Source of the DNA: Chitinophaga pinensis
GTDB lineage: Bacteria > Bacteroidota > Bacteroidia > NS11-12g > UBA9320
Assembly: GCA_945878925.1 (NCBI GenBank)
Contig: CAMDXE010000008.1
Location: 1-38,507 of the forward strand
DNA length: 38,507 nt
Direction of reading: 5' to 3'
The notes beneath the pieces were generated by a model. It was not told where the DNA came from. It was given only the letters and a program-made list of their open reading frames with translations, and did not search any database. Positions 1 to 9,295 of the stretch are shown piece by piece. Every line of letters starts with the position of its first letter. Positions within the stretch are counted from its first letter, which is position 1. The position numbers were made by a program, and so were the translations under genes.

Positions 1-252
1 AGTATGACCAAGCAAATTAGATACAACAATGGTAAACCCATTTGGATACTTTATTTCGACAAGAATAAGCCTTGGTTGAAAATAAACCGATTTGGTAAAC
101 GGAGAATAATAAGAGCCTGCGAATGTCGCGAAGGGGCTTAGAAATTTTACAACCAAAGTTATTCCAAAGCAGCAGATTCTTCACCCTTAATGGCAACCCA
201 TTTTATGTATTACCCTATCTGGATATTTTTATACCTGCTCCCGAATGTGGTT
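1..252. other. Window edge, no supported gene
   Basis: Only a 45-codon plus-strand reading frame (4-141) runs from an ATG near the edge to a TAG. It is basic and aromatic-rich and matches nothing I recognise. Its frame is open to the window edge, so it could be the tail of a gene lying outside. The minus strand carries only short frames. I see no RNA gene or clear terminator here. Confidence 0.3.
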
Positions 253-1794
253 TTATAAAGGAATGTTTCCGTGCTTTTTCTTAGGCAAATTAGCCACCTT
301 ATTTTCGAGCATTTTAAAGGCCTTAATAAGTTTTATTCGGGTTTCTTCGGGTAAAATAACTTCATCAATAAATCCTCTTTCAGCCGCACGGTATGGGTTT
401 GCGAAAATGCCAGCATATTCGGCTTCCTTTTGCAATAAAGCTGCAGCCGAATCAGGCGATTCACTAATCTCTTTCTTAAAAATAATTTCAGCTGCACCCT
501 TTGCACCCATTACCGCAATTTCCGCTGTTGGCCAAGCAAAATTCATATCCGCTCCTATGTGTTTGCTGTTCATTACATCATAGGCTCCTCCATATGCTTT
601 ACGTGTAATTACCGTAACTCTTGGAACAGTTGCTTCGCAAAATGCATAAAGCAATTTAGCCCCATTGGTAATAATGGCATTCCACTCTTGATCGGTACCT
701 GGCAAAAACCCAGGAACATCTTCTAAAACCAATAAAGGTATATTAAAGGCGTCGCAAAATCGGACAAAACGCGCGGCTTTCTGACTGCTTTTTACATCCA
801 AAACTCCCGCTAAAAATGCTGGTTGATTAGCTACAATCCCAATACTTCGACCTGCTAATCGCGCAAATCCAACTACAATATTTTCTGCAAACTCTTTGTG
901 TATTTCAAAAAAACTATCTTCATCTATAACCCCATCAATCACTTCTCTAATATCATAGGGCTGATTTGCATTTTCAGGAATTACGGTTGCTAATTGCTCC
1001 CTTAGTTCGTTTTTGGTTAATGTATAAGCTTCGGATGGAGGTCGCTCTTCGCAGTTCTGTGGGATATAGCTAATTAGTTTTCTCAATTTATTCATGGCAT
1101 CCAATTCATTGGCAGCGCTTATATGCGATACGCCTGATTTGGTACCATGAACCGAAGCCCCACCCAATTCTTCACTGCTTACTTCCTCGTTGGTCACGGT
1201 TTTTACCACATTGGGTCCGGTTACAAACATATACGATGATTTTTCAACCATCATAATAAAATCGGTAATGGCAGGACTGTATACTGCTCCTCCTGCACAT
1301 GGACCCATAATGACCGATAGTTGTGGAATAACCCCACTTGCCAAAGTGTTTCTATAAAATATATCGGCATAGCCACCCAACGACACCACTCCTTCTTGGA
1401 TTCGAGCGCCACCGCTATCGTTAAGCCCAATAACCGGTGCGCCATTTTTCATGGCCATGTCCATTATCTTACAAATTTTCTCGGCATGGGTTTCGCTCAA
1501 CGAGCCTCCAAAAACAGTAAAATCTTGAGAAAAAACAAACATTAACCTCCCATCTATAGTTCCATATCCTGTAACCACGCCATCGCCCGGATAATGCACA
1601 TGTTCCATTCCAAAATCGGTGCTGCGGTGTTTTACAAAGGCATCAATTTCTTCGAAACTGCCTTCGTCAAGCAATAATTCCAAACGCTCTCTTGCGGTAA
1701 GTTTGCCTTTTTTATGCTGCGATTCTATGCGGTCGACTCCTCCGCCAAGTAGGCTCTGTTGCCTTTTATATTCTAGTTTTTCGCGCTTGTTCAT
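253..1794 (-). CDS. Acyl-CoA carboxylase carboxyltransferase subunit (propionyl-CoA carboxylase beta / methylmalonyl-CoA decarboxylase alpha type)
   Basis: This is a biotin-dependent carboxyltransferase of 513 residues, the usual family length. It moves a carboxyl group between biotin carrier and a short acyl-CoA, normally propionyl-CoA to or from methylmalonyl-CoA, in the cytoplasm. Visible signatures are the N-terminal [17 protein letters not shown] block, [10 protein letters not shown], the oxyanion-hole segment [16 protein letters not shown] in the first crotonase-like half, [10 protein letters not shown], and [13 protein letters not shown] in the second half. The sequence does not separate a PccB role (with biotin carboxylase) from an MmdA role (sodium-pump decarboxylase), and no biotin carrier or carboxylase partner is in the window. 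The gene stands alone, followed by the window edge and preceded by yebC. A Bacteroidota -7 box lies about 77 bases upstream of the ATG. Confidence 0.93.
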   Translation of the reverse strand: MNKREKLEYKRQQSLLGGGVDRIESQHKKGKLTARERLELLLDEGSFEEIDAFVKHRSTDFGMEHVHYPGDGVVTGYGTIDGRLMFVFSQDFTVFGGSLSETHAEKICKIMDMAMKNGAPVIGLNDSGGARIQEGVVSLGGYADIFYRNTLASGVIPQLSVIMGPCAGGAVYSPAITDFIMMVEKSSYMFVTGPNVVKTVTNEEVSSEELGGASVHGTKSGVSHISAANELDAMNKLRKLISYIPQNCEERPPSEAYTLTKNELREQLATVIPENANQPYDIREVIDGVIDEDSFFEIHKEFAENIVVGFARLAGRSIGIVANQPAFLAGVLDVKSSQKAARFVRFCDAFNIPLLVLEDVPGFLPGTDQEWNAIITNGAKLLYAFCEATVPRVTVITRKAYGGAYDVMNSKHIGADMNFAWPTAEIAVMGAKGAAEIIFKKEISESPDSAAALLQKEAEYAGIFANPYRAAERGFIDEVILPEETRIKLIKAFKMLENKVANLPKKKHGNIPL

Positions 1795-1870
1795 TTTTTT
1801 AAATAAGTGGTTTTTACTGAAGAGTGATGGAAATTAGGTGCTTAGATTTTAGCTTTTTGTATTATTACTG

Positions 1871-1878
1871 CAAATATA
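1871..1878 (-). promoter_or_regulatory. Bacteroidota -7 box for the carboxyltransferase gene
   Basis: On the minus strand this reads TATATTTG, an exact match to TAnnTTTG. It lies about 77 bases before the start codon of the carboxyltransferase gene. I see no clear -33 TTTG, so support is the -7 box and position only. Confidence 0.4.
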
Positions 1879-1968
1879 TTTTATAGTCACATATCTCTAT
1901 GTGCTGTCTGAAAAATCTCTTAATTAGTTGCAATACCTTTAAACCCAAGAAATCTCTTTTTATTAGTT

Positions 1969-2724
1969 CTATTTTTCCAATTCCTGTATGAGTTCATCCG
2001 TCAATTCCAAATTGTGATACACCGTATTGATATCGTCATCTTCTTCGAGCTTCTCAATCATTTTCAAAAACTTTATGGCATCGGGCACTTGCAGTACTTT
2101 GGTAATTAAGGCTATCCGTTGCAACGATGCATTTTCGGCTTCAATACCCAAAGCTTCCATTTTTTTTTGCATACATCCAAAGTTTTCGAAAGTGGTAGAT
2201 ATTTCCCAAGCCTCTTCACTCTTCTCAATTTCGTCGGCTCCTCCGTCAATCAATTCAAATTCTAGTTCTTCCACTTCTTTATTCATCAGTTGAGATTTGG
2301 AGACTATAAAAATTCCCTTTTGAATAAATATAAATTTAAGAGACCCATTAGTTGCCAAACTTCCTCCGCTTTTCATAAAAATACTTCGCAGATTGGCAAC
2401 CGTTCTATTAACGTTGTCGGTAGCGGTTTCGATAAACACCCCTACCCCTCCATGTCCATAGCCTTCGTAAGTGAGTTGTTGATAGTTAGCGGCGTCAGCC
2501 GATGAGGCCTTTTTAATGGCATTTTCAACCTTTTCTTTGGGCAAATTTGCCCCTCGTGCATTTTGCATAGCCAAGCGCAAGGCGGGATTGCTGTCAGGAT
2601 TTTCACCTCCCGATTTTGCAGCTATGCTAATGTCTTTTAGTATTCGGGTAAATAATTTACTGCGCCGTTTGTCTTGTGCACCTTTGCGGTGCTTTATATT
2701 AGCCCATTTGCTATGTCCTGCCAT
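1969..2724 (-). CDS. yebC: YebC/PmpR (TACO1) family protein
   Basis: A 251-residue protein with the hallmark N-terminus MAGHSKWANIKHRKGAQD and the RRSKLFTRILKDI segment of the YebC family, followed by the NLPKEKVENAIKKA and YEGYGHGGVGVFIE blocks. Length fits the family (about 235-250). Family members have been described as DNA-binding regulators, and more recently as ribosome-associated factors helping translation of proline-rich stretches; mitochondrial TACO1 is the homologue. The sequence does not say which role applies here. The start codon lies about 20 bases downstream of a TAnnTTTG-like box, giving a very short leader. Confidence 0.95.
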   Translation of the reverse strand: MAGHSKWANIKHRKGAQDKRRSKLFTRILKDISIAAKSGGENPDSNPALRLAMQNARGANLPKEKVENAIKKASSADAANYQQLTYEGYGHGGVGVFIETATDNVNRTVANLRSIFMKSGGSLATNGSLKFIFIQKGIFIVSKSQLMNKEVEELEFELIDGGADEIEKSEEAWEISTTFENFGCMQKKMEALGIEAENASLQRIALITKVLQVPDAIKFLKMIEKLEEDDDINTVYHNLELTDELIQELEK

Positions 2725-2745
2725 TTTCTAAATCTTGTAATCGTG

Positions 2746-2753
2746 CAAAGATT
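2746..2753 (-). promoter_or_regulatory. Probable -7 box for yebC
   Basis: The minus strand reads AATCTTTG, one mismatch from TAnnTTTG, placed 22 bases before the yebC ATG. It sits directly downstream of the terminator of the preceding gene, which suits a fresh promoter for yebC. Confidence 0.4.
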
Positions 2754-2760
2754 GCAAAAA

Positions 2761-2790
2761 AAATCCGCCTCATGTGCTGAGGCGGATTTT
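2761..2790 (-). terminator. Rho-independent terminator of the T9SS cargo gene
   Basis: A perfect 12-bp stem (AAATCCGCCTCA / TGAGGCGGATTT) with a 5-base loop. On the minus strand it is followed by a run of eight T. It lies 15 bases after the stop of the T9SS cargo gene and just upstream of yebC, so it insulates yebC from that gene. Confidence 0.85.
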
Positions 2791-2805
2791 TAATATTCTT
2801 ATTTT

Positions 2806-3702
2806 CTACTCCGACACTACTAATCGGGTTGAATTAACTCCATTTTCAGACGTTAGCTTAAGTAAATAAATACCTGCTTTAAGCCCTTCACAATCCACTG
2901 CTAATTCATTTTTCCCCGAAAATGTGTCGATGGGCTCCATTTGTTTTACAAGCCTGCCATTAAGGTCCAAAATATCAACACTAAGTTTCGAATTGCATTT
3001 CATGTTAAAACTTAGAGTCGTATTATTTTTAGCCGGGTTAGGATAAATCGCTAGTTGGCTTGGCCTGCCAAGGTTGGCAATATTCTCCTCTATACCAGCG
3101 GCATTATCCGAAAACTTGGCTGCATCTAAAATAAACATCAAGGCGTTTGCCGAAACTTGTCCATTTGTGTTGGGCAATAACCCAAAACGCAAAAAACAAG
3201 TATCGGGGTTATCGGTCAGTCCTGATCTATAAAAGGGCGCTAAATCAATAGCGATACTTGCCCAATCAATTATGGCTGCTCCATTTAGAGCTACGTTAAG
3301 GTTTAAAATTGTATCTCTTGAGGTTCCCTTCCATTTGGTCATCACAATTTGCACTCCTGCTTTTTGGCCAGGTACAGATGTGTTTGGAAAATACATGCAA
3401 TCGAATCGGAAGGATTTGGGACGCGAGGTAAATGGAAATTTTTGATTCACTTGCCCAAGGATGCCTGTAGTGCCAACCACAGCATTGCCGAGCCCGATAA
3501 ATAAAAGCCCATTTGTAGGTAGCTTGTTGGCCGAATTAACCGTTATTGAACTGATTTTAGCCAAAAAGCCAGCCGACGACCAATTGAGAGGCAATGAAGG
3601 GGGGCCGGTTGACCACGTTTCGAAACTGCCGTTGGGAACAGCCTGCGCGTTAACAAAAGTTGCACTTAGACTTAAGGCGAATAGGTAAATAATTTTTTTC
3701 AT
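2806..3702 (-). CDS. Secreted protein with T9SS type A C-terminal sorting domain
   Basis: A 298-residue secreted protein. Residues 1-19 form a signal peptide (MKKIIYLFALSLSATFVNA). The last ~80 residues are a type A type IX secretion sorting domain: LAIYPNPAKNNTTLSFN, VDILDLNGRLVKQM, and LKAGIYLLKLTSENG with a closing strand. The protein should cross the inner membrane by Sec and the outer membrane by T9SS, then be released or attached to the surface. The middle region (about 20-210) begins with NGSFETW, a start often seen in Bacteroidota secreted proteins with a carbohydrate-binding-like or PCMD-like beta sandwich; I see no catalytic motif. It is monocistronic, with its own strong terminator. 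Confidence 0.85.
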   Translation of the reverse strand: MKKIIYLFALSLSATFVNAQAVPNGSFETWSTGPPSLPLNWSSAGFLAKISSITVNSANKLPTNGLLFIGLGNAVVGTTGILGQVNQKFPFTSRPKSFRFDCMYFPNTSVPGQKAGVQIVMTKWKGTSRDTILNLNVALNGAAIIDWASIAIDLAPFYRSGLTDNPDTCFLRFGLLPNTNGQVSANALMFILDAAKFSDNAAGIEENIANLGRPSQLAIYPNPAKNNTTLSFNMKCNSKLSVDILDLNGRLVKQMEPIDTFSGKNELAVDCEGLKAGIYLLKLTSENGVNSTRLVVSE

Positions 3703-3817
3703 ATAATTTGTGGTTTTTTAATTGAATTTCGTTTTGATTTTTAAGCATTAATTTGATGGCAATGGCAGGGTTCTAAAAATGAATTATTCAAAATTATAAA
3801 AAAACAAATACGATATA

Positions 3818-6814
3818 TTACCCCAATATGTTTTTTATGTCATTTATATCCAATGTTTTGTAAAACGATTCTTCGGCCAAAACCAACTCAGAGGCCAGAT
3901 GTAATTTTTTATTTTGCAAGCTAAGTATTTTCTCTTCTACCGAATTTTTGGTAATAAATTTATAACTAAATATATTTTTGGTTTGGCCAATTCTATGAGT
4001 TCTATCTATGGCTTGCCGCTCTACGGATGGGTTCCACCAAGGATCGATAATAAAAACATAGTCGGCAGCGGTAAGAGTTAGTCCCACGCCCCCAGCTTTG
4101 AGCGATACAAGGAATAGTGGTATTTCGGGGGTTTCCTGAAAAATTTTAACTTGCGTTTGGCGCGCTTTTGCATTAAAACTCCCATCAAAGTAACAGTAGG
4201 CCATGCCTTGCTCATCAAAATGTTTCTTTAGGATATGAAGCTGCTGAACAAACTGTGAATAGATTAAAATCTTATGGCCGCTATCAATTGCCGTGCGTGT
4301 TCGCGTTAGCATTTCAATAAATTTTCCCGAACTGCCTACATACGATTTATCAATCAAATAGGGGTGATTGGCAAGCTGCCTTAACTTGGTAAGGCCTGCA
4401 ATGATATTAAATCGGGCTTTATTAATGCCAATCTCTTCAATAGTTTCTAATACCTGATTTCGGAATTGAGATTTGGTTTCTTCGTATATGGTCTCCTGCT
4501 CGGGAGTCATATCGCAATAAAGAATTTGTTCGGTTTTTTCGGGCAGCTCCTTGGCTACCTGCTGTTTGGTTCTACGAAGGATGAAGGGTTTTATAAGGGC
4601 TTTTAATTCTTCCAACTTTGCTTCATTGCGTTCGCGCTCGATTGGGGCAACATAGGTGTCTTCAAAAAATTTAAGGCCACCTAGCAATCCCGGATTTACA
4701 AAACTAATTTGCGACCACATGTCTCTAATTGTATTTTCAACTGGGGTTCCGGTAAGCACCAATTTATGCTCACTTTGCAGATGACGTGCTGATTTTGATA
4801 CCTGGCTATGCGGATTTTTTATATTTTGACTTTCGTCGAGTATAATGTAATTGAATCTAAAATTAACAAACACCTTTTCGTCGTTTCGCACTGTACCATA
4901 GGTGCTAATAATTAAATCATAGTTTTCGAAATGTTCATGGTCTTTGAGGCGCGATTGTCCACTATGAACAAAAACCTTGAGGCCGGGTGTAAATTTTTTG
5001 GATTCATTTACCCAAGTGTATATCAGCGAGGTTGGAACCACCAATAAGGATGTGTTTCCAATGCTGGAAACGGAATTAATCGAAGGAGCAACCGATTCGA
5101 AAATGGATAATTGATGTGTGTTTTTAGGTGTCTTTGATGCATCGATGGGCTCATGAATCTCGCTCATTTCTTTTTCATTTTGGAGAAGCGCCAAGGTTTG
5201 TATGGTTTTTCCTAAACCCATGTCATCGGCCAGGCATCCTCCAAATCCAAAGTCTTTCAAAAAATACATCCAATTGTATCCTGCCAATTGATAATCGCGC
5301 AATTGCCCTATAAAGCCTTTTGGCATTGGTTTTTCGGCTATTTCTTCGTAGGCTTTTAGGCCTTCAAGTTTCGATTGAATGCCCATTGAGCTTTCGAAAC
5401 CACCTAATAATCCCCAATGTATTTTTTTTAACCTTAGCTTTATACCGCCTTCGGCAAACCTCAATATCCCTTGAAATTTTGCCATCCACTCTTCGGGAAT
5501 CAAAGCTATCTCGCCATTGGGCAATATAAACTCGCGATTGCCATTCAAGATATTTTGTTTGAGTGCTATAAATGGAATTTCAAATTCGCCAAACCAAACC
5601 CTCGTTTCCAAATCAAACCAATCCGATTGTTTTGTAATTTCTATTTTTAAGTTTTTTTCACCTAAAAAAAATACTTCATTTCCCAAATTTTGATTGATCT
5701 CGAATCCCCTACCGCTTAAGGTTAATTTTTGTTGGTCGAGCCATTCGATGGTCTTGTATTTTTGGGTGCTATCTTGCTTGTCATTTTCTAAGCAAATTTT
5801 TCCAGTTGGCCTTTCTCTTAGCTTAAACACCGAACCCTCCAGCTGCACTAATCCTAGCGATTCGATGAATTCGCGCTTATGCTCCTCCCAATCGCGGCTT
5901 CGTCTTATTTTTTTAAAGACAAACGAATCGCCTGATTTTTCATAAATCGCGTGTGCCATCTTTTTGGAATGGTAGGGGAATACATGTCCATCGTATTTAA
6001 ACGAAAGTATAAATCCATACTCGCTGTTTAAAATACGTTCGAATTTTAAAACAGCCGACGCTTTATGCGTTTCTTGAATAATCTGAAAACCCTCGGCCTT
6101 AACGTTAAATTTTTCGATAAGCTCTAAACCGAATTTTTTAAAAAATATTTCTTCCGATCTATGGGCAACCGAAATATAATATTTCGACAAAAAAGGTTCA
6201 ATTTTTTTTCCATCCACATCGTCGAGCACTATCAATTTATTATCAATTATAATATGTGCCGGATTATAGGTAAGTATCGCACTGTTGCCAAGCAATTTAA
6301 GCCTTTCCGAATTGCATTTTATGGTTGCATAATATCGGGTTTCGATTTCATTTCTGTTAAAATGAAACAGCACACTTACATTCTCTTTTACAATGCTTAG
6401 TTTTTTGGCGGTAGGATTTTTTGTTTCGCTCGAAAAAAACAATTGATCCTCGTTAATGAATCCCAATGCCTCCGACAACCTTCGTTCAATATAAGGTCGT
6501 AGCACTGTTTTTAACATGGTTTCATCGCATTTTTTTTCAAAAAATTCCTTAGGTCTGATACTCCCTTTGGTATAAAATTTTTTGATCAAGCGTTCGGGTG
6601 TTATTTCTTCCAATAGTTTTATGGCCTTATAGTCGTTTTCGCCTAACAAATGGCTGTATAAGTTGGCATTAGCCGAAATAAGACGCTGGTGGGCCAACGA
6701 ATAATTGCCCAAAACAGTAACTTCCACCAAAAACGGTTCAATAATTAACCCTAAAAAAGGGTGTTTTACAATAGAGTACAGAAAAGCAATAGTTGCCTTT
6801 TCGGAAAGTTGCAT
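3818..6814 (-). CDS. SNF2-family DEAD/DEAH-box helicase
   Basis: A 998-residue Swi2/Snf2-type ATPase. The ATPase motor fills the C-terminal half: motif I DDMGLGKT at about 530, motif II DESQNIKN at about 660, motif III LTGTPVEN at about 690, then YSQFVQQL, the helicase C domain with SLKAGGVGLTLTAADYV, DPWWNPSVERQAIDRTHRIGQ-type motifs V-VI and a final FITKNSVEEKI. Such enzymes translocate on double-stranded DNA and displace bound proteins or RNA polymerase. The ~500-residue N-terminal part is typical of bacterial SNF2 proteins but shows no Cys/His SWIM zinc finger. About 45 residues rich in Ser/Thr/Asn separate motif I from LLVVPTSLIYTW, a likely loop insertion. Motif II is DESQ rather than DEAH/DEAQ, as seen in some bacterial members. 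Confidence 0.93.
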   Translation of the reverse strand: MQLSEKATIAFLYSIVKHPFLGLIIEPFLVEVTVLGNYSLAHQRLISANANLYSHLLGENDYKAIKLLEEITPERLIKKFYTKGSIRPKEFFEKKCDETMLKTVLRPYIERRLSEALGFINEDQLFFSSETKNPTAKKLSIVKENVSVLFHFNRNEIETRYYATIKCNSERLKLLGNSAILTYNPAHIIIDNKLIVLDDVDGKKIEPFLSKYYISVAHRSEEIFFKKFGLELIEKFNVKAEGFQIIQETHKASAVLKFERILNSEYGFILSFKYDGHVFPYHSKKMAHAIYEKSGDSFVFKKIRRSRDWEEHKREFIESLGLVQLEGSVFKLRERPTGKICLENDKQDSTQKYKTIEWLDQQKLTLSGRGFEINQNLGNEVFFLGEKNLKIEITKQSDWFDLETRVWFGEFEIPFIALKQNILNGNREFILPNGEIALIPEEWMAKFQGILRFAEGGIKLRLKKIHWGLLGGFESSMGIQSKLEGLKAYEEIAEKPMPKGFIGQLRDYQLAGYNWMYFLKDFGFGGCLADDMGLGKTIQTLALLQNEKEMSEIHEPIDASKTPKNTHQLSIFESVAPSINSVSSIGNTSLLVVPTSLIYTWVNESKKFTPGLKVFVHSGQSRLKDHEHFENYDLIISTYGTVRNDEKVFVNFRFNYIILDESQNIKNPHSQVSKSARHLQSEHKLVLTGTPVENTIRDMWSQISFVNPGLLGGLKFFEDTYVAPIERERNEAKLEELKALIKPFILRRTKQQVAKELPEKTEQILYCDMTPEQETIYEETKSQFRNQVLETIEEIGINKARFNIIAGLTKLRQLANHPYLIDKSYVGSSGKFIEMLTRTRTAIDSGHKILIYSQFVQQLHILKKHFDEQGMAYCYFDGSFNAKARQTQVKIFQETPEIPLFLVSLKAGGVGLTLTAADYVFIIDPWWNPSVERQAIDRTHRIGQTKNIFSYKFITKNSVEEKILSLQNKKLHLASELVLAEESFYKTLDINDIKNILG

Positions 6815-6840
6815 GAATAACTGGGCTTTGTATAAACCCT

Positions 6841-6848
6841 CAAAATTA
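6841..6848 (-). promoter_or_regulatory. -7 box for the SNF2 helicase gene
   Basis: The minus strand reads TAATTTTG, an exact TAnnTTTG match, 27 bases before the ATG. No convincing -33 element is visible. Confidence 0.4.
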
Positions 6849-6935
6849 GCGTATTTAGGAAGCTTATTTTTAGAAAATTAAGCCTTTTTGATTTATCGCT
6901 AGACGAATGAATTTTTTATAGAAGGTATAACTCTA

Positions 6936-8003
6936 TTACAAACTCACAAAATTCACACTCAAATTAAGAAACATAAAATTTGAAAGTTTATTTAGCATGG
7001 CATAAGGCTGTTTTCCAGATAGTCCTCTTGAAAAATCATTTTCGCCATAGCCTAGTTCATCCACTTTATAGTTAACACTCACCACATAGCCCGTTTGAAC
7101 GGCCAACCAAAACGATTTATAAAGCTGTCGTTGGTATTCAACTTTTGTACGAAACTCGCCTCTTCGCAATTCAAGGTTTCCTCCGCATATCAGTGTATTT
7201 AGTTCCCTGAGCCTGTAACTACCTCCTTCTAGTTCGTATCCTGCTCGCATTAAACTGTTTTTTGAAAGTACACGTCGATAAAACGCACGTGCAGGAAGCA
7301 TTATTTCGGCCCCCCATAGTTTACTGGCATCGGTATAATTAAACATGATCAAAGGCATAATGCTCGCCTCGCCCGCTCCATAAGCCCTTACCATACCAAT
7401 GGCCCATTGCTTTCTGTCGCTTGGCTTTTGCCCATACATCGCCAGGGCCGAATATTTCAAAGCGCTAAGGGATGCTTTATTTTTTGACGAATACATACCA
7501 TTAAGGTCGGCACCAATTTGGGCAATGATAAAATGTTTGGCATTGAGGGGTTTATAAACTGAGGTGTTTAAACCTGTTGATCGCAAACCGTTGACATGTA
7601 GGTGTTCGGCTAATTTGTGGCTAGACGCTGTGCCTTCATGGGTCTTTAACTCATAATCCGATCGCCAATAGTTTAGGCCAAGTTGCCAAATTATTTTAGG
7701 TTTGTTGATAAGAGGCGCTTTGGCTGTTATTCTTATCCCATTTACGCGCTTAAAAGAAGCCGTTTCGGTATAGGTGGCGGGGTCTTTTTTATTAAAACTA
7801 CCCAGGGGTGTTGATTGTAAATTTTGTTTAAACTCATGATCCCAGCCTATTGAAATTACTTTATTTGGGCTCATTCCTATGATGCGTGGTTGGCAATATT
7901 TTGGTGGTTTTGAATGTTTATTCATCGTAAAACTTGAATCAAAATTGGCCAATAAACCACTGCTTATAAAAAGCAAAAGATAAACTAATACACTCTGTCT
8001 CAT
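6936..8003 (-). CDS. Outer-membrane beta-barrel-like protein (possible DUF6268 family)
   Basis: A 355-residue exported protein. Residues 1-19 form a signal peptide (MRQSVLVYLLLFISSGLLA). The rest has alternating amphipathic strand patterns such as GIRITAKAPLINKPKIIWQLGLNYW and a C-terminus ending in NFMFLNLSVNFVSL, with alternating hydrophobics as in barrel proteins inserted by Bam. The 'APLINKPK...' block and overall length recall the DUF6268 outer-membrane barrel family of Bacteroidota; this is from memory and tentative. No enzyme motif is visible. It is divergent from threonine aldolase, and its -7 box almost abuts the ATG, so the transcript would be nearly leaderless. Confidence 0.6.
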   Translation of the reverse strand: MRQSVLVYLLLFISSGLLANFDSSFTMNKHSKPPKYCQPRIIGMSPNKVISIGWDHEFKQNLQSTPLGSFNKKDPATYTETASFKRVNGIRITAKAPLINKPKIIWQLGLNYWRSDYELKTHEGTASSHKLAEHLHVNGLRSTGLNTSVYKPLNAKHFIIAQIGADLNGMYSSKNKASLSALKYSALAMYGQKPSDRKQWAIGMVRAYGAGEASIMPLIMFNYTDASKLWGAEIMLPARAFYRRVLSKNSLMRAGYELEGGSYRLRELNTLICGGNLELRRGEFRTKVEYQRQLYKSFWLAVQTGYVVSVNYKVDELGYGENDFSRGLSGKQPYAMLNKLSNFMFLNLSVNFVSL

Positions 8004-8007
8004 AGTT

Positions 8008-8015
8008 CAAAAATA
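8008..8015 (-). promoter_or_regulatory. -7 box for the outer-membrane protein gene
   Basis: The minus strand reads TATTTTTG, an exact TAnnTTTG match only 5 bases upstream of the ATG, implying a leaderless transcript or a start slightly further in than annotated. Confidence 0.35.
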
Positions 8016-8069
8016 GGTTAATATTGAAATTTTGCAAATTTTCTGATAGGCTCCAGCATCAAAGCCAAT

Positions 8070-8077
8070 TATATTTG
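8070..8077 (+). promoter_or_regulatory. -7 box for threonine aldolase
   Basis: TATATTTG, an exact match to TAnnTTTG, 15 bases before the ATG. With transcription starting about 7 bases downstream the leader would be under 10 bases. An AAGG lies directly before the ATG but too close for normal ribosome binding. Confidence 0.45.
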
Positions 8078-8091
8078 CGATAAAGTAAGGC

Positions 8092-9114
8092 ATGCAAATA
8101 GATTTAAGAAGCGATACCGTAACAAAGCCTACCAACGAAATGCTGGAAGCTATGGGTAATGCAAGCGTTGGCGACGATGTGTATGGCGATGACCCATCGG
8201 TGAATAAATTGCAAGAGTTAACCGCTGCTTATTTTGGCATGGAATCGGGTTTGTTTTTCCCAAGTGGAACCATGGCCAATCAAGTGGCTATAAAAAACCA
8301 TACCCAAGCAGGCGATGAAATAATATGTGATCAAACGGCCCATATTTACAGATACGAAGGCGGTGGAATTGCCTTTAACTCGGGCGCTTCGGTGCGATTA
8401 CTTAATGGCCCACGTGGAATTTTTACGGCCGACGACGTGGTTGCTAACATCAATTCGGAGGATGTGCATTTTCCACCAACTACCTTGCTATCGATAGAAA
8501 ATACGGTGAACAAAGGCGGAGGCATTTGTTGGTCGTCCGAGCAGCTTTCATCAGTTTGCGACATTGCGCAAAAGCATGGCCTTAAAACGCATTTAGATGG
8601 CGCACGATTATGGAATGCCTTGGTAAAAACGCAGCAAAATCCACTGCAATACAGCCAATGGTTCAACAGCATTTCGGTATGTTTTAGCAAAGGACTTGGA
8701 TGCCCTGTAGGATCAATTTTGCTTGGCAATACCGCATTTATTAATAGTGCTCGACGCCATAGAAAACGCTTTGGCGGTGGAATGCGGCAAGCAGGCTATT
8801 TAGCAGCAGCGTGTATTTATGCTCTCCAAAACAATGTGGCCCGTTTAGAGAATGATCATATAAAAGCACAGTATATTCAAACCCATCTGAACACCCTAGT
8901 GCTTGTAAAAGAAGTGATGCCAGTAGAAACGAATATTGTACTTTTTAGGACCGAGTCGGACAAAATGGCTAATACCATACTCAATAAATTAAAAGATCAC
9001 GATATTTTAGCTGCATCTACTGGCGGTGGATGGATTCGCCTTGTAATACATCTCGGCATTAGCGATGCCATGATCGAAAGTTTGAACGCTGTATTGAAAA
9101 AAGTTTTGGGTTAA
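8092..9114 (+). CDS. ltaE: Low-specificity L-threonine aldolase
   Basis: A 340-residue PLP-dependent aldolase (beta-eliminating lyase family, fold type I) that splits L-threonine and L-allo-threonine into glycine and acetaldehyde in the cytoplasm. The N-terminus [18 protein letters not shown] and [14 protein letters not shown] are family signatures. DGAR at about 169-172 holds the aspartate that contacts the PLP ring nitrogen. [11 protein letters not shown] carries the PLP lysine, about K200. FGGGMRQAG follows, also conserved. Length is standard (330-350). It is monocistronic, divergent from the outer-membrane protein gene and convergent with the small secreted-peptide ORF. Confidence 0.95.
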   Translation: MQIDLRSDTVTKPTNEMLEAMGNASVGDDVYGDDPSVNKLQELTAAYFGMESGLFFPSGTMANQVAIKNHTQAGDEIICDQTAHIYRYEGGGIAFNSGASVRLLNGPRGIFTADDVVANINSEDVHFPPTTLLSIENTVNKGGGICWSSEQLSSVCDIAQKHGLKTHLDGARLWNALVKTQQNPLQYSQWFNSISVCFSKGLGCPVGSILLGNTAFINSARRHRKRFGGGMRQAGYLAAACIYALQNNVARLENDHIKAQYIQTHLNTLVLVKEVMPVETNIVLFRTESDKMANTILNKLKDHDILAASTGGGWIRLVIHLGISDAMIESLNAVLKKVLG

Positions 9115-9133
9115 ATTCCTTTTCTTTAATCTT

Positions 9134-9262
9134 TCAAATTGTAGAATATTTTTTGGAGATTAGGCTAAAAATGTGCCCAGATTTATTGGCTTGAAATTTG
9201 GTTTGGGCCATAGTCATTCCTGAAACAAGGCAGAGAAGTAGTCTTGCAAATCGAGCAGTCAT
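9134..9262 (-). CDS. Small secreted peptide, 42 residues, unrecognised
   Basis: This frame is too short for the ORF track. It encodes 42 residues starting MTARFARLLLCLVSGMTMAQ: basic N-terminus, hydrophobic core and a plausible signal peptidase I site after MAQ, leaving a basic mature tail of about 22 residues (NKSGHIFSLISKKY). An exact TAnnTTTG box lies 20 bases upstream of the ATG, between this frame and the stop of the metallo-beta-lactamase-fold gene, so it appears to have its own promoter. Alternatives are the start of a longer secreted gene cut short by mutation, or chance. I do not recognise a family. Confidence 0.4.
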   Translation of the reverse strand: MTARFARLLLCLVSGMTMAQTKFQANKSGHIFSLISKKYSTI

Positions 9263-9281
9263 TTATCATAAATTAAGGTAG

Positions 9282-9289
9282 CAAAACTA
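9282..9289 (-). promoter_or_regulatory. -7 box for the small secreted peptide
   Basis: The minus strand reads TAGTTTTG, an exact TAnnTTTG match, in the 33-base gap between the upstream gene's stop and the small frame's ATG. Confidence 0.4.
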
Positions 9290-9295
9290 ATAAAC

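Noticed and set aside
245-583. 112-residue plus-strand ORF and similar frames opposite the carboxyltransferase
   Set aside because: It is the shadow of a clearly coding minus-strand gene.
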